Positions 18,082 to 26,403 of a DNA stretch of 64,000 bases are shown one piece after another. The notes beneath the pieces were generated by a model. The model searched no databases. It was not told the origin of the DNA and saw only the letters and a program-made list of their open reading frames with translations. The DNA comes from an uncultured Campylobacter sp. (GTDB lineage Bacteria; Campylobacterota; Campylobacteria; Campylobacterales; Campylobacteraceae), in the NCBI RefSeq assembly GCF_938039205.1, contig NZ_CALHVM010000025.1:22530-86529 (forward strand), written 5' to 3'. Position 1 is the stretch's first letter. Every line of letters begins with the position of its first letter. The translations under genes and the position numbers were made by a program.

Positions 18082-18504
18082 TTACCTCAGCCGTTTTAAG
18101 CGCATTTTTGAAATTTTATATATTTTCGAGCTTGCGTTTTGGCTGAAATTTTGATCCACGACCTGATCCGCCGCCGCTTTTGCCCAGGCTTCATCGAAGT
18201 TTTGCCCGTTTAAATTTGCACTGCTAGAATACAGCCAGTCAAATTGCCTCAAAAACTCCTCATGAGCGCACTCTTTCACGATGCGCACGGCGGTGCCGTT
18301 CGGATATAAAAAGGTCGTTTTCCTTGCGAGACGCACTAAATTTTTAAATTTAGCGGGCACGCGAGCAAGATTTTTTAGCTCGCTAAGCTTTGCCGTCGTT
18401 ATGAGGCAGGGCTTGTCCGCCGCTCGGCGTTTGAGCGCGTTTATCTCGCGAAAATCCTTACTCAAAAACCCGGCCGTCGTATCGGTCTGCGCTAAATAAA
18501 TCAT
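18082..18504 (-). CDS. Sua5/YciO/YrdC-family (TsaC-like) protein (left copy)
   Basis: TsaC-type proteins make threonylcarbamoyl-AMP for the t6A modification of tRNA. This 140-residue protein is short for the family (E. coli TsaC is 190). It keeps the N-terminal IYLAQTDTTAGF pattern, the K-x-R signature (K25, R27) and the S-x-N signature (S95, N97 in YSSSANLNG). Short versions are known in Campylobacterota. If tcdA is correctly named, the window holds both an early and a late step of ct6A formation. GGAGGAG lies before the ATG. The upstream eamA gene ends 13 bases before it. Confidence 0.8.
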   Translation of the reverse strand: MIYLAQTDTTAGFLSKDFREINALKRRAADKPCLITTAKLSELKNLARVPAKFKNLVRLARKTTFLYPNGTAVRIVKECAHEEFLRQFDWLYSSSANLNGQNFDEAWAKAAADQVVDQNFSQNASSKIYKISKMRLKRLR

Positions 18505-18517
18505 CTCTCCTCCAAAT

Positions 18518-19423
18518 TCAGGCCTTTTTCCTATCTTTAGCTAGCAAAAATATGCACGAGATAATGAGCGTAAAGCCCGCAAAATCAAGAAACACGAACT
18601 CCGTCCCCAGCCAAAAATAGGCAAACGCCGCCGCGCTCACCGGCTCGATGCACGCGATCATGCTCGCCCTGCTTGCGCCTATTATCTTTAGCCCCGTCAT
18701 ATAAAAGCTAAACGCGCATATCGTGCCCAAAATCACCACTGCAGCAAGCGCTGCAAAGCCGTCCGCGTCGCTCACGCCGCCCAGCTGCCAAACCCGCGTA
18801 TAAAGCGCGAGCGCGCCGCCGCCGATAACCATGCCCCAGCCTAAATTTAGCGCAATGGTATATTTTTGATTTAGCTTCGTTGGGATGAGGCTGTAAATCA
18901 CGACGCCAAGCGCGCTAATCAGGCACCAAACCAGCGCCTCTGCGCTGATAACGAGCGAACCCAGATCGCCGTGAGTGGCGAGCAGCACGACGCCGAGCAC
19001 CGCTAAAATAAGCGCGATAAGCTCGACCTTTTTAGGCGCGCGCCGCTCCAAAAAGCAAACGACGGCGAGGATGAGCGCGGGCGCGGAGTACTGGATCACG
19101 GTCGCGACGGCGGCATTTGAGAGCTCGATGCTGTAAAAGTACGAATACTGCGTCATCATGAGCCCAAAAAACGCATAGATGAGCAGCTGCGGCAACAGCG
19201 CGCGATCTTTTAGCGGCGCGAGGGCTACGTGCGGCGAACGCGCTAAATAATACGCCACCATCGCAAGCCCGGCAAGGCTCAGGCGGTAGGGCACGAGCCA
19301 GTCGGCGCTGACGCCCTTTTGCGTGAACAGATACTGCCCGCAAACGCCGCTAAAGCCCCATAATACGCCGCCAAGAAGCGTGATAAATACTCCGAAAAAT
19401 TCGCTTTTGACTAGATTTTTCAT
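18518..19423 (-). CDS. EamA-family drug/metabolite transporter (left copy)
   Basis: This 301-residue protein has ten predicted membrane helices in two EamA repeats, the usual layout of DMT-superfamily exporters; substrates vary and cannot be told from sequence. GGVLWGFSGVCGQYLF opens the first repeat and ALVWCLISALGVVIYSLIP the second. I use the ATG at 19423. An in-frame TTG at 19456 would overlap the methyltransferase gene. The ATG lies only 6 bases after a perfect TATAAT, so the transcript may be leaderless if that box is used. Confidence 0.88.
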   Translation of the reverse strand: MKNLVKSEFFGVFITLLGGVLWGFSGVCGQYLFTQKGVSADWLVPYRLSLAGLAMVAYYLARSPHVALAPLKDRALLPQLLIYAFFGLMMTQYSYFYSIELSNAAVATVIQYSAPALILAVVCFLERRAPKKVELIALILAVLGVVLLATHGDLGSLVISAEALVWCLISALGVVIYSLIPTKLNQKYTIALNLGWGMVIGGGALALYTRVWQLGGVSDADGFAALAAVVILGTICAFSFYMTGLKIIGASRASMIACIEPVSAAAFAYFWLGTEFVFLDFAGFTLIISCIFLLAKDRKKA

Positions 19424-19452
19424 TGCGCGATTATAGCTAAATTTCGGCCTAA

Positions 19453-20250
19453 TCAATCTAACTTATTTATATCTAAAATCCTGCGCTTAAAAAGATCAAA
19501 ATTTGCGTCGAGTTCGCTTTTGCGATTTATAGAAATTTCTATAAATTCCCGCTCTTTTTCGATGCCGACAAATTTCCGCCCAAGCAAATTTGCAGCGATG
19601 CCCGTCGTCGAAGAGCCGGCAAACGGATCGCAAATCACGCTATCTTCGTTGCTAGCCGCTAAAATCAGCCGCACCAAAAGAGCAAGCGGCTTTTGTGTCG
19701 GATGCTTACCGCATGCTTTCTCCCACGGCGCGATCGCCGGAAAGCTCCAAACGTCTTTCATTTGCTTGTCGTCGTTTAGCTTTTTCATCAGTTCGTAGTT
19801 GAAAATGTGCTTAAATTTCTCACTTTTTCTCGCCCAGATTATTTGCTCGGTGCTATGCGTGAGGTATCGGCAGCTAAAATTCGGCGGCGGATTAGTCTTT
19901 TGCCAAGTGATGACGTTTAAAATTTTATAGTCTAGCTTTTGCAGCGCCCGGCCGATCGAAAAAATATTGTGATACGTTCCGCTTATCATTACGCTGCCGT
20001 TGTCCGTGAGTGCATCTTTGGCAAGTGCTAGCCACTCGAGGTTAAATTTATCTATTTCGTCAATACCGTAGCTTTTGTCCCAATCACCTTTATTTACGCT
20101 TACGATTTTTCCGCTTTGAATGCTAAGTCCATCATTTGAGAGAAAATACGGCGGGTCGGCAAAAATAAGGTCAAACTCTCCCTTAAATTTAGGCAAAATC
20201 TCAAAACAATCGCCTTTAAAAAGCTTAAAATCATCGGATAGCTTAAACAT
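19453..20250 (-). CDS. Beta-class DNA adenine methyltransferase, probably GATC-specific (left copy)
   Basis: This 265-residue methyltransferase has the catalytic motif IV DPPY (32-35, in FADPPYFLSNDG) before the AdoMet motif I DPFAGSSTTG (208-217), the order of the beta class. WDKS (57-60) and KHPTQKP (182-188) are also typical. It resembles DpnA/HpyAIII-type enzymes that protect GATC. Its start overlaps the end of the DpnII-like endonuclease gene by 8 bases, so they formed a restriction-modification operon. The endonuclease is now broken but the methyltransferase is intact, so an orphan methylase is expected. Confidence 0.9.
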   Translation of the reverse strand: MFKLSDDFKLFKGDCFEILPKFKGEFDLIFADPPYFLSNDGLSIQSGKIVSVNKGDWDKSYGIDEIDKFNLEWLALAKDALTDNGSVMISGTYHNIFSIGRALQKLDYKILNVITWQKTNPPPNFSCRYLTHSTEQIIWARKSEKFKHIFNYELMKKLNDDKQMKDVWSFPAIAPWEKACGKHPTQKPLALLVRLILAASNEDSVICDPFAGSSTTGIAANLLGRKFVGIEKEREFIEISINRKSELDANFDLFKRRILDINKLD

Positions 20251-20881
20251 TTTTAAGCTCTTTTACGAAATAATGAAGCGTAGAAAGATTATAAATTTTA
20301 ACGCTTTTGTATGCCTCTTCAAGCTTGTTTTTAGCGGCACACCAGCCCTGTCCGTCCGTTATCCAAATAAATTTATATCCGCCGCAAAGCGAGATTTTTT
20401 GCGCTATTTCGATGTAAGATCTTGCGACCTCGTTTAGCTTCGAGCCGCCCGTGCTATAAAAATTCGCCTCTATCAGATACGTTATGCCGCCCGCGGTTAT
20501 AACGAAATCAAAAATCTTTTGATCGCTTCCTAAATTTAGAGCGAATTTTTTGCTACTAACTTCGGTTTGAAAGCCGATATTTTCACTCTTAAAATACTCT
20601 GAAACCGTTCTAGAGAAATTTACGCCGCCTCGATTTTTCCGTGCGTTCGTATCGAGTCCGACTTCTACGCCAAATACGTAATCGTGTAAATTTTTTATCT
20701 TTGCATCCATAAAAATTTTATCCAGTCCGGTTTCTTTACAAAACTCGTAAATTTTATCGGGACTTTCAAAATACGCTTTCAGCTTCGTTAATTCGCCGCT
20801 TGTCGCGACTACATCCGTATTTTTATCTCGAACGGCTATGAGCAAATTTAGCGTATCAAAGCACTCTTTACTTTGCTTAAA
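20243..20881 (-). pseudogene. DpnII-family restriction endonuclease, 5'-truncated at the palindrome junction (left copy)
   Basis: The reading frame gives about 212 genuine residues with strong DpnII likeness: YVFGVEVGLDTNARKNRGG, the catalytic core FDFVI...YLIEANFYS (D, E and N of the PD-ExN type), GGSKLNEVARSY and WITDGQGW. Cleavage of GATC is expected from the family. The true N-terminus is missing: beyond 20881 the sequence turns into the inverted arm. The open frame runs 8 codons into it to an accidental ATG at 20905. Compared with DpnII (about 288 residues), roughly 60-75 residues are lost, so activity is doubtful. Confidence 0.9.
20591..20881. other. 291-base unpaired spacer at the centre of the inverted repeat
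   Basis: This is the only stretch between the arms without a partner. It codes on the minus strand for the middle of the DpnII-like endonuclease, including the RKNRGG motif. Its right end holds CACTCTTT (20862-20869), which can pair with AAAGAGTG (20881-20888) as an 8-base stem with an 11-base loop. CACTCTT also ends the left arm (20584-20590). Confidence 0.95.
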
Positions 20882-21229
20882 AAGAGTGAAAATATCGGCT
20901 TTCAAACCGAAGTTAGTAGCAAAAAATTCGCTCTAAATTTAGGAAGCGATCAAAAGATTTTTGATTTCGTTATAACCGCGGGCGGCATAACGTATCTGAT
21001 AGAGGCGAATTTTTATAGCACGGGCGGCTCGAAGCTAAACGAGGTCGCAAGATCTTACATCGAAATAGCGCAAAAAATCTCGCTTTGCGGCGGATATAAA
21101 TTTATTTGGATAACGGACGGACAGGGCTGGTGTGCCGCTAAAAACAAGCTTGAAGAGGCATACAAAAGCGTTAAAATTTATAATCTTTCTACGCTTCATT
21201 ATTTCGTAAAAGAGCTTAAAAATGTTTAA
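20882..21229 (+). pseudogene. DpnII-family restriction endonuclease fragment (right copy)
   Basis: Only the C-terminal half (about 115 residues) remains. It keeps the catalytic FDFVI...YLIEANFYS core but lacks the RKNRGG region and everything before it. An open frame continues a few codons into the spacer to a TTG at 20873, which could give 118 residues, but there is no ribosome site. It overlaps the methyltransferase start by 8 bases. Confidence 0.9.
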
Positions 21230-22019
21230 GCTATCCGATGATTTTAAGCTTTTTAAAGGCGATTGTTTTGAGATTTTGCCTAAATTTAAGGGAGAGTTTG
21301 ACCTTATTTTTGCCGACCCGCCGTATTTTCTCTCAAATGATGGACTTAGCATTCAAAGCGGAAAAATCGTAAGCGTAAATAAAGGTGATTGGGACAAAAG
21401 CTACGGTATTGACGAAATAGATAAATTTAACCTCGAGTGGCTAGCACTTGCCAAAGATGCACTCACGGACAACGGCAGCGTAATGATAAGCGGAACGTAT
21501 CACAATATTTTTTCGATCGGCCGGGCGCTGCAAAAGCTAGACTATAAAATTTTAAACGTCATCACTTGGCAAAAGACTAATCCGCCGCCGAATTTTAGCT
21601 GCCGATACCTCACGCATAGCACCGAGCAAATAATCTGGGCGAGAAAAAGTGAGAAATTTAAGCACATTTTCAACTACGAACTGATGAAAAAGCTAAACGA
21701 CGACAAGCAAATGAAAGACGTTTGGAGCTTTCCGGCGATCGCGCCGTGGGAGAAAGCATGCGGTAAGCATCCGACACAAAAGCCGCTTGCTCTTTTGGTG
21801 CGGCTGATTTTAGCGGCTAGCAACGAAGATAGCGTGATTTGCGATCCGTTTGCCGGCTCTTCGACGACGGGCATCGCTGCAAATTTGCTTGGGCGGAAAT
21901 TTGTCGGCATCGAAAAAGAGCGGGAATTTATAGAAATTTCTATAAATCGCAAAAGCGAACTCGACGCAAATTTTGATCTTTTTAAGCGCAGGATTTTAGA
22001 TATAAATAAGTTAGATTGA
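21222..22019 (+). CDS. Beta-class DNA adenine methyltransferase, probably GATC-specific (right copy)
   Basis: This copy is identical to the product of 19453-20250. Its ATG follows GAGCTTAAAA and has no clear Shine-Dalgarno sequence. In the intact operon translation was probably coupled to the endonuclease, whose stop is 8 bases inside it. With the endonuclease broken upstream, expression may depend on another promoter. GATC is frequent in this window, so there is no sign that the genome avoids the presumed target. Confidence 0.9.
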   Translation: MFKLSDDFKLFKGDCFEILPKFKGEFDLIFADPPYFLSNDGLSIQSGKIVSVNKGDWDKSYGIDEIDKFNLEWLALAKDALTDNGSVMISGTYHNIFSIGRALQKLDYKILNVITWQKTNPPPNFSCRYLTHSTEQIIWARKSEKFKHIFNYELMKKLNDDKQMKDVWSFPAIAPWEKACGKHPTQKPLALLVRLILAASNEDSVICDPFAGSSTTGIAANLLGRKFVGIEKEREFIEISINRKSELDANFDLFKRRILDINKLD

Positions 22020-22036
22020 TTAGGCCGAAATTTAGC

Positions 22037-22042
22037 TATAAT
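22037..22042 (+). promoter_or_regulatory. Perfect -10 box (TATAAT) 6 bases before the eamA ATG
   Basis: TATAAT ends 6 bases before the ATG at 22049. A start site 6-8 bases after the box would fall on or beside the A of the ATG, giving a leaderless mRNA. No clear -35 element is seen, as is usual in Campylobacter. The mirror copy is at 19430-19435. Confidence 0.4.
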
Positions 22043-22048
22043 CGCGCA

Positions 22049-22954
22049 ATGAAAAATCTAGTCAAAAGCGAATTTTTCGGAGTATTTATCACGCTTCTTG
22101 GCGGCGTATTATGGGGCTTTAGCGGCGTTTGCGGGCAGTATCTGTTCACGCAAAAGGGCGTCAGCGCCGACTGGCTCGTGCCCTACCGCCTGAGCCTTGC
22201 CGGGCTTGCGATGGTGGCGTATTATTTAGCGCGTTCGCCGCACGTAGCCCTCGCGCCGCTAAAAGATCGCGCGCTGTTGCCGCAGCTGCTCATCTATGCG
22301 TTTTTTGGGCTCATGATGACGCAGTATTCGTACTTTTACAGCATCGAGCTCTCAAATGCCGCCGTCGCGACCGTGATCCAGTACTCCGCGCCCGCGCTCA
22401 TCCTCGCCGTCGTTTGCTTTTTGGAGCGGCGCGCGCCTAAAAAGGTCGAGCTTATCGCGCTTATTTTAGCGGTGCTCGGCGTCGTGCTGCTCGCCACTCA
22501 CGGCGATCTGGGTTCGCTCGTTATCAGCGCAGAGGCGCTGGTTTGGTGCCTGATTAGCGCGCTTGGCGTCGTGATTTACAGCCTCATCCCAACGAAGCTA
22601 AATCAAAAATATACCATTGCGCTAAATTTAGGCTGGGGCATGGTTATCGGCGGCGGCGCGCTCGCGCTTTATACGCGGGTTTGGCAGCTGGGCGGCGTGA
22701 GCGACGCGGACGGCTTTGCAGCGCTTGCTGCAGTGGTGATTTTGGGCACGATATGCGCGTTTAGCTTTTATATGACGGGGCTAAAGATAATAGGCGCAAG
22801 CAGGGCGAGCATGATCGCGTGCATCGAGCCGGTGAGCGCGGCGGCGTTTGCCTATTTTTGGCTGGGGACGGAGTTCGTGTTTCTTGATTTTGCGGGCTTT
22901 ACGCTCATTATCTCGTGCATATTTTTGCTAGCTAAAGATAGGAAAAAGGCCTGA
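22049..22954 (+). CDS. EamA-family drug/metabolite transporter (right copy)
   Basis: Identical to 18518-19423. There is no Shine-Dalgarno sequence before this ATG. The alternatives are leaderless translation from the TATAAT box or a TTG start at 22016, inside the end of the methyltransferase gene, adding 11 residues (MIRPKFSYNRA). The latter extension is not hydrophobic and looks non-native. Confidence 0.88.
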   Translation: MKNLVKSEFFGVFITLLGGVLWGFSGVCGQYLFTQKGVSADWLVPYRLSLAGLAMVAYYLARSPHVALAPLKDRALLPQLLIYAFFGLMMTQYSYFYSIELSNAAVATVIQYSAPALILAVVCFLERRAPKKVELIALILAVLGVVLLATHGDLGSLVISAEALVWCLISALGVVIYSLIPTKLNQKYTIALNLGWGMVIGGGALALYTRVWQLGGVSDADGFAALAAVVILGTICAFSFYMTGLKIIGASRASMIACIEPVSAAAFAYFWLGTEFVFLDFAGFTLIISCIFLLAKDRKKA

Positions 22955-22967
22955 ATTTGGAGGAGAG

Positions 22968-23390
22968 ATGATTTATTTAGCGCAGACCGATACGACGGCC
23001 GGGTTTTTGAGTAAGGATTTTCGCGAGATAAACGCGCTCAAACGCCGAGCGGCGGACAAGCCCTGCCTCATAACGACGGCAAAGCTTAGCGAGCTAAAAA
23101 ATCTTGCTCGCGTGCCCGCTAAATTTAAAAATTTAGTGCGTCTCGCAAGGAAAACGACCTTTTTATATCCGAACGGCACCGCCGTGCGCATCGTGAAAGA
23201 GTGCGCTCATGAGGAGTTTTTGAGGCAATTTGACTGGCTGTATTCTAGCAGTGCAAATTTAAACGGGCAAAACTTCGATGAAGCCTGGGCAAAAGCGGCG
23301 GCGGATCAGGTCGTGGATCAAAATTTCAGCCAAAACGCAAGCTCGAAAATATATAAAATTTCAAAAATGCGCTTAAAACGGCTGAGGTAA
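22968..23390 (+). CDS. Sua5/YciO/YrdC-family (TsaC-like) protein (right copy)
   Basis: Identical to 18082-18504. The ATG is preceded by GGAGGAG at the best spacing. With a 13-base gap from the exporter gene and the 35-residue gene about 100 bases later, the three probably share a transcript in the same direction as the methyltransferase. Confidence 0.8.
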   Translation: MIYLAQTDTTAGFLSKDFREINALKRRAADKPCLITTAKLSELKNLARVPAKFKNLVRLARKTTFLYPNGTAVRIVKECAHEEFLRQFDWLYSSSANLNGQNFDEAWAKAAADQVVDQNFSQNASSKIYKISKMRLKRLR

Positions 23391-23497
23391 CCCACTCGAA
23401 TTACTCTCGTTTTTCAAATTTCCCATCCAAATTCACTCAAATTTAACCGCCCTTTGGCTAAGATTTCACAAATTTAACGAAGCAAAAAGGATCAAAT

Positions 23498-23605
23498 TTG
23501 CACGCCTTGCTAAAAATATTTAAAACCGTTTTATACGCTGCGCTATTTTTAGGACTTTATCTTTTGGCGGATAAGTACGGACTGTTTGCTAAATTTGTCA
23601 ATTAA
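23498..23605 (+). CDS. Small single-pass membrane protein, 35 aa (right copy)
   Basis: Identical to 17867-17974. The initiation site AGGATCAAATTTG spans 23488-23500. It converges on the 293-residue gene, with the CGACTCG...CGAGTCG hairpin (23612-23643) between them. Confidence 0.55.
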   Translation: MHALLKIFKTVLYAALFLGLYLLADKYGLFAKFVN

Positions 23606-23688
23606 ATTTATCGACTCGGCTTTGCCAAATAAATTTCGAGTCGAGAGTTGGATGTTAATTTTAATCGCTTTGTTTGGATAGGCGATAT

Positions 23689-24570
23689 TTATAAATATTC
23701 ATCCAAAAATATAACTCCTATTTCTTTATCCAACTTTTCGAGATCGCAAAACGATTTCCAATTTATTCTGCCTCCCGTCGATAGGTTCGGAAACATATTG
23801 TAGTAATAGTTATGATACTCCCTTTTGTATGCGATTATCTCGGATGTTTTATTGTTTATCAGCTTAAATTCGGTAGCTATGAGAAAATTTGAACTAAATT
23901 TATCTAGCTTAATCTCGTCAAATTTTGCGGTATAGTTCGTTTCTGATATTTTATCTTTTGTAGTAGTTGTTTGTATGATCATTTTATTCCGAATCTCTTT
24001 TGATTTATTCATGAGCTTAAATATCGACTCTTTTTGTATATCAATTTTATTTATATACCTACTATGCTCGTCCGATTTATATTTTATTATTCCATCTTTA
24101 AGCTTTTTGCGTACTTCTTTTTCTAGAGTATCGCAGATACCCATGGCCTTATCAAGCTCTTTCTCGGTTTCTTCATATTCTTTTAATTCGCTGGAATTCT
24201 CATTAAATGAAAAAACGGTCACGTTTCCGTTGAACAAATTTAAAGCCAAAGTTTTTATATGGACACCGTCGACAAACCTCCCCTTGATCCAGTTTATGTT
24301 CGCATCCTCAAAGGGACGAACATTATCCTCAAAATAAATACTCTGCGGATACTCTACCGTCTCCTTTATAAAAGCCTTTGGAGCGGTAGCGCAGTAATAT
24401 ACTCCAAGAATATTTGTAATGATGATGTCATAAATGGGGATCAGAAATAGTGCAGCCGCTACAATGCCTCTGATCCAAATTCTCTTAATATATTTTACGG
24501 TAATAAGCATAATGATAGCGCTAACTACCATATAAGGAATAACGTAAAAAAGTAAGATTATCATGCCCAT
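23689..24570 (-). CDS. Unknown membrane-anchored protein, 293 aa (right copy)
   Basis: Identical to 16902-17783. It is transcribed alone and faces the small membrane gene tail to tail. If real, its large polar domain would be outside or inside depending on helix topology; the short positively charged loop between the helices (KYIKRIWIR) suggests the loop is cytoplasmic, putting the large domain in the periplasm. Confidence 0.75.
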   Translation of the reverse strand: MGMIILLFYVIPYMVVSAIIMLITVKYIKRIWIRGIVAAALFLIPIYDIIITNILGVYYCATAPKAFIKETVEYPQSIYFEDNVRPFEDANINWIKGRFVDGVHIKTLALNLFNGNVTVFSFNENSSELKEYEETEKELDKAMGICDTLEKEVRKKLKDGIIKYKSDEHSRYINKIDIQKESIFKLMNKSKEIRNKMIIQTTTTKDKISETNYTAKFDEIKLDKFSSNFLIATEFKLINNKTSEIIAYKREYHNYYYNMFPNLSTGGRINWKSFCDLEKLDKEIGVIFLDEYL

Positions 24571-25032
24571 AGCGTATCCTTTTTAGTTGTCGGCAAAACG
24601 GAGACGGTACGTTTTGCCTCGTGCCTAAAATATGCGGGCCAATAAAACCCGCAACTGTTTTAAATTTGACCGCTTCGTATCTTTTGCAAATCATTGATAA
24701 AATGATAGTGCCGTAAGGCTTAAGGCGGAGTTAAATTTGAGCTTCGGCAAGCGCTAGTAGTCAAATTCGACGCTTATTTTACGAATTATAATATCACAAA
24801 ATTTAACCTCGCAAGTTATATTTTGTGATAAATTTGCTCCAAATTCGAACCTAAATTCAAAACAAAATTTAACCGCACCAAAGCCGCCCGCACATTTACC
24901 ACAAAAGTAATCGGCCGTCAAATTCACTTATTTTATAAAATGAAACTAAAATTTCAAATCTAATTTAGATATTTTAAAAACAAATTTCGGTAATATTGCG
25001 CTAGACAAAAATTTTATCCGAAAGGAGCTATT
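24571..25032. promoter_or_regulatory. Divergent region with two hairpins (right copy)
   Basis: This is the mirror of 16440-16901. The paired stems lie at 24592-24618 (GGCAAAACG/CGTTTTGCC) and 24633-24653 (TGCGGG/CCCGCA). The gntP side contains only AT-rich sequence with several AAATTT words and no hairpin. Confidence 0.5.
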
Positions 25033-26403
25033 ATGAGCGGTATTGCTCTCATCGTCTGCTTCATCATCGCGGTCGTCGTTATGATCGTGCTGATTTCAAA
25101 GTTGGGGGTTCACCCCTTTATAGCGATCATGCTCGTTTCGCTAGCTCTAGCCGTCGTCGCGGGCATCGACCTAGTCAAGGTTCCCGCGATCATCGGAGAG
25201 GGATTTAGCGGGATATTTAAAAGCATAGGCATCGTCATCATCCTGGGCGCGCTCATCGGTATGGCGCTGGAAAAGACGGGCGCGGCGCTAAAGCTGGCCG
25301 ATATGGTCGTGCGCTGCGTAGGCGATAAGCGCCCCGAGCTAGCTATGCTCATCATGGGCTGGATCGTGGGTATCCCGGTCTTTTGCGATAGCGGCTTTGT
25401 CGTTCTAGATCCGATCCGTCGCGCGATAAAGGAAAAAATCGGCGCCAACCCCGTAGCTATGGCCGTCGCGCTCTCGTGCGGCCTATACACCTCGCACGTG
25501 TTTATACCGCCGACTCCGGGCCCGATAGCGGCCGCAGGACTCGTGGGCGTAGGTCACAACCTGCTGCTAGTCATCGCCGTGGGTGCGGTCGTTTCGATAC
25601 CGGTTCTCATCGCGGGCTATCTTTTTGCTAAAACTATCGGCGCAAAAGTGAGCCTAAAAGAGGATCTCGCAGACGTCGGCAAAAGCTACGACGAGATCAT
25701 CAAAGAGCACGGCAAGCTGCCTTGCGCGTTTTTGAGCTTGGCGCCGATTTTTATGCCGATTTTGCTGATGGCGCTGGGTTCGGTCGTCTCGATACTAAAG
25801 CTAAAAGGCTCGTTTGCGAATTTCGTTTTATTTTTGGGCAACCCGATCATCGCGCTTGGCGTGGGCGTGCTATTTGCCGTTATCTTGCTGGCCGAAACGG
25901 GCAAACTGGGCGAATTTAACCTCATAACCAATGAAACGCTAAAGATCGTGGGACCTATCCTCTTTATCACGGCTGCGGGCGGCGTGCTAGGCAACGTCAT
26001 CGCTAAGGCCGGATTCGTCGAGTTTATGAAGGCAAACGCCCACCTCATCGGCACTGTGGGCATATTTTTCCCGTTTGTTATCTCGGCTATCATCAAGACC
26101 GCTCAGGGCAGCTCGACCGTAGCGCTTACGACGACGGCCTCTATCATGGGGCTTTTCACCGATAGCGGCTCGATGATGAGCGCGCTAGGACTCACGAGCG
26201 AGATGGGCGCGGTGCTAACGGTGATGGCGATCGCTGCGGGCGCGATGACGGTTTCGCATGCTAACGATAGCTATTTTTGGGTCGTTACGAACTTTAGCAA
26301 GATGTCGCCGGAGCAGGGCTACAAGACTCAGACGATGCTTACCTTTATAATGGGTATCGTAGGTATGGCGACGGTTTGGGTTGCGTCGCTGATTTTGCTG
26401 TAA
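25033..26403 (+). CDS. GntP-family permease, gluconate/glycerate:H+ symporter (right copy)
   Basis: Identical to 15069-16439. It is followed, after a 607-base gap, by glycerate kinase in the same direction. The gap is long for a Campylobacter operon, so the kinase may have its own promoter. Confidence 0.9.
   Translation: MSGIALIVCFIIAVVVMIVLISKLGVHPFIAIMLVSLALAVVAGIDLVKVPAIIGEGFSGIFKSIGIVIILGALIGMALEKTGAALKLADMVVRCVGDKRPELAMLIMGWIVGIPVFCDSGFVVLDPIRRAIKEKIGANPVAMAVALSCGLYTSHVFIPPTPGPIAAAGLVGVGHNLLLVIAVGAVVSIPVLIAGYLFAKTIGAKVSLKEDLADVGKSYDEIIKEHGKLPCAFLSLAPIFMPILLMALGSVVSILKLKGSFANFVLFLGNPIIALGVGVLFAVILLAETGKLGEFNLITNETLKIVGPILFITAAGGVLGNVIAKAGFVEFMKANAHLIGTVGIFFPFVISAIIKTAQGSSTVALTTTASIMGLFTDSGSMMSALGLTSEMGAVLTVMAIAAGAMTVSHANDSYFWVVTNFSKMSPEQGYKTQTMLTFIMGIVGMATVWVASLILL

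Larger units (their letters stand above)
1..20590 (+). repeat. Left arm of a giant inverted repeat
   Basis: Every base here that I compared is the reverse complement of 20882-41471; position x pairs with 41472 minus x. Base 1 pairs with 41471 (first 11 bases checked) and base 20590 with 20882. All gene pairs, the AT-rich intergenic regions and even gene lesions are mirrored with no change of offset, so there are no net indels. The arm runs off the window, so its outer end is unknown. No transposase, integrase or rRNA gene lies at the inner end. It is either a recent fold-back duplication or a chimera of amplification, sequencing or assembly. Confidence 0.97.

Noticed and set aside
20560..20910. 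Insertion sequence or site-specific recombination at the palindrome centre
   Set aside because: No transposase, integrase, terminal inverted repeats or target duplication; only a 7-base match marks the switch.
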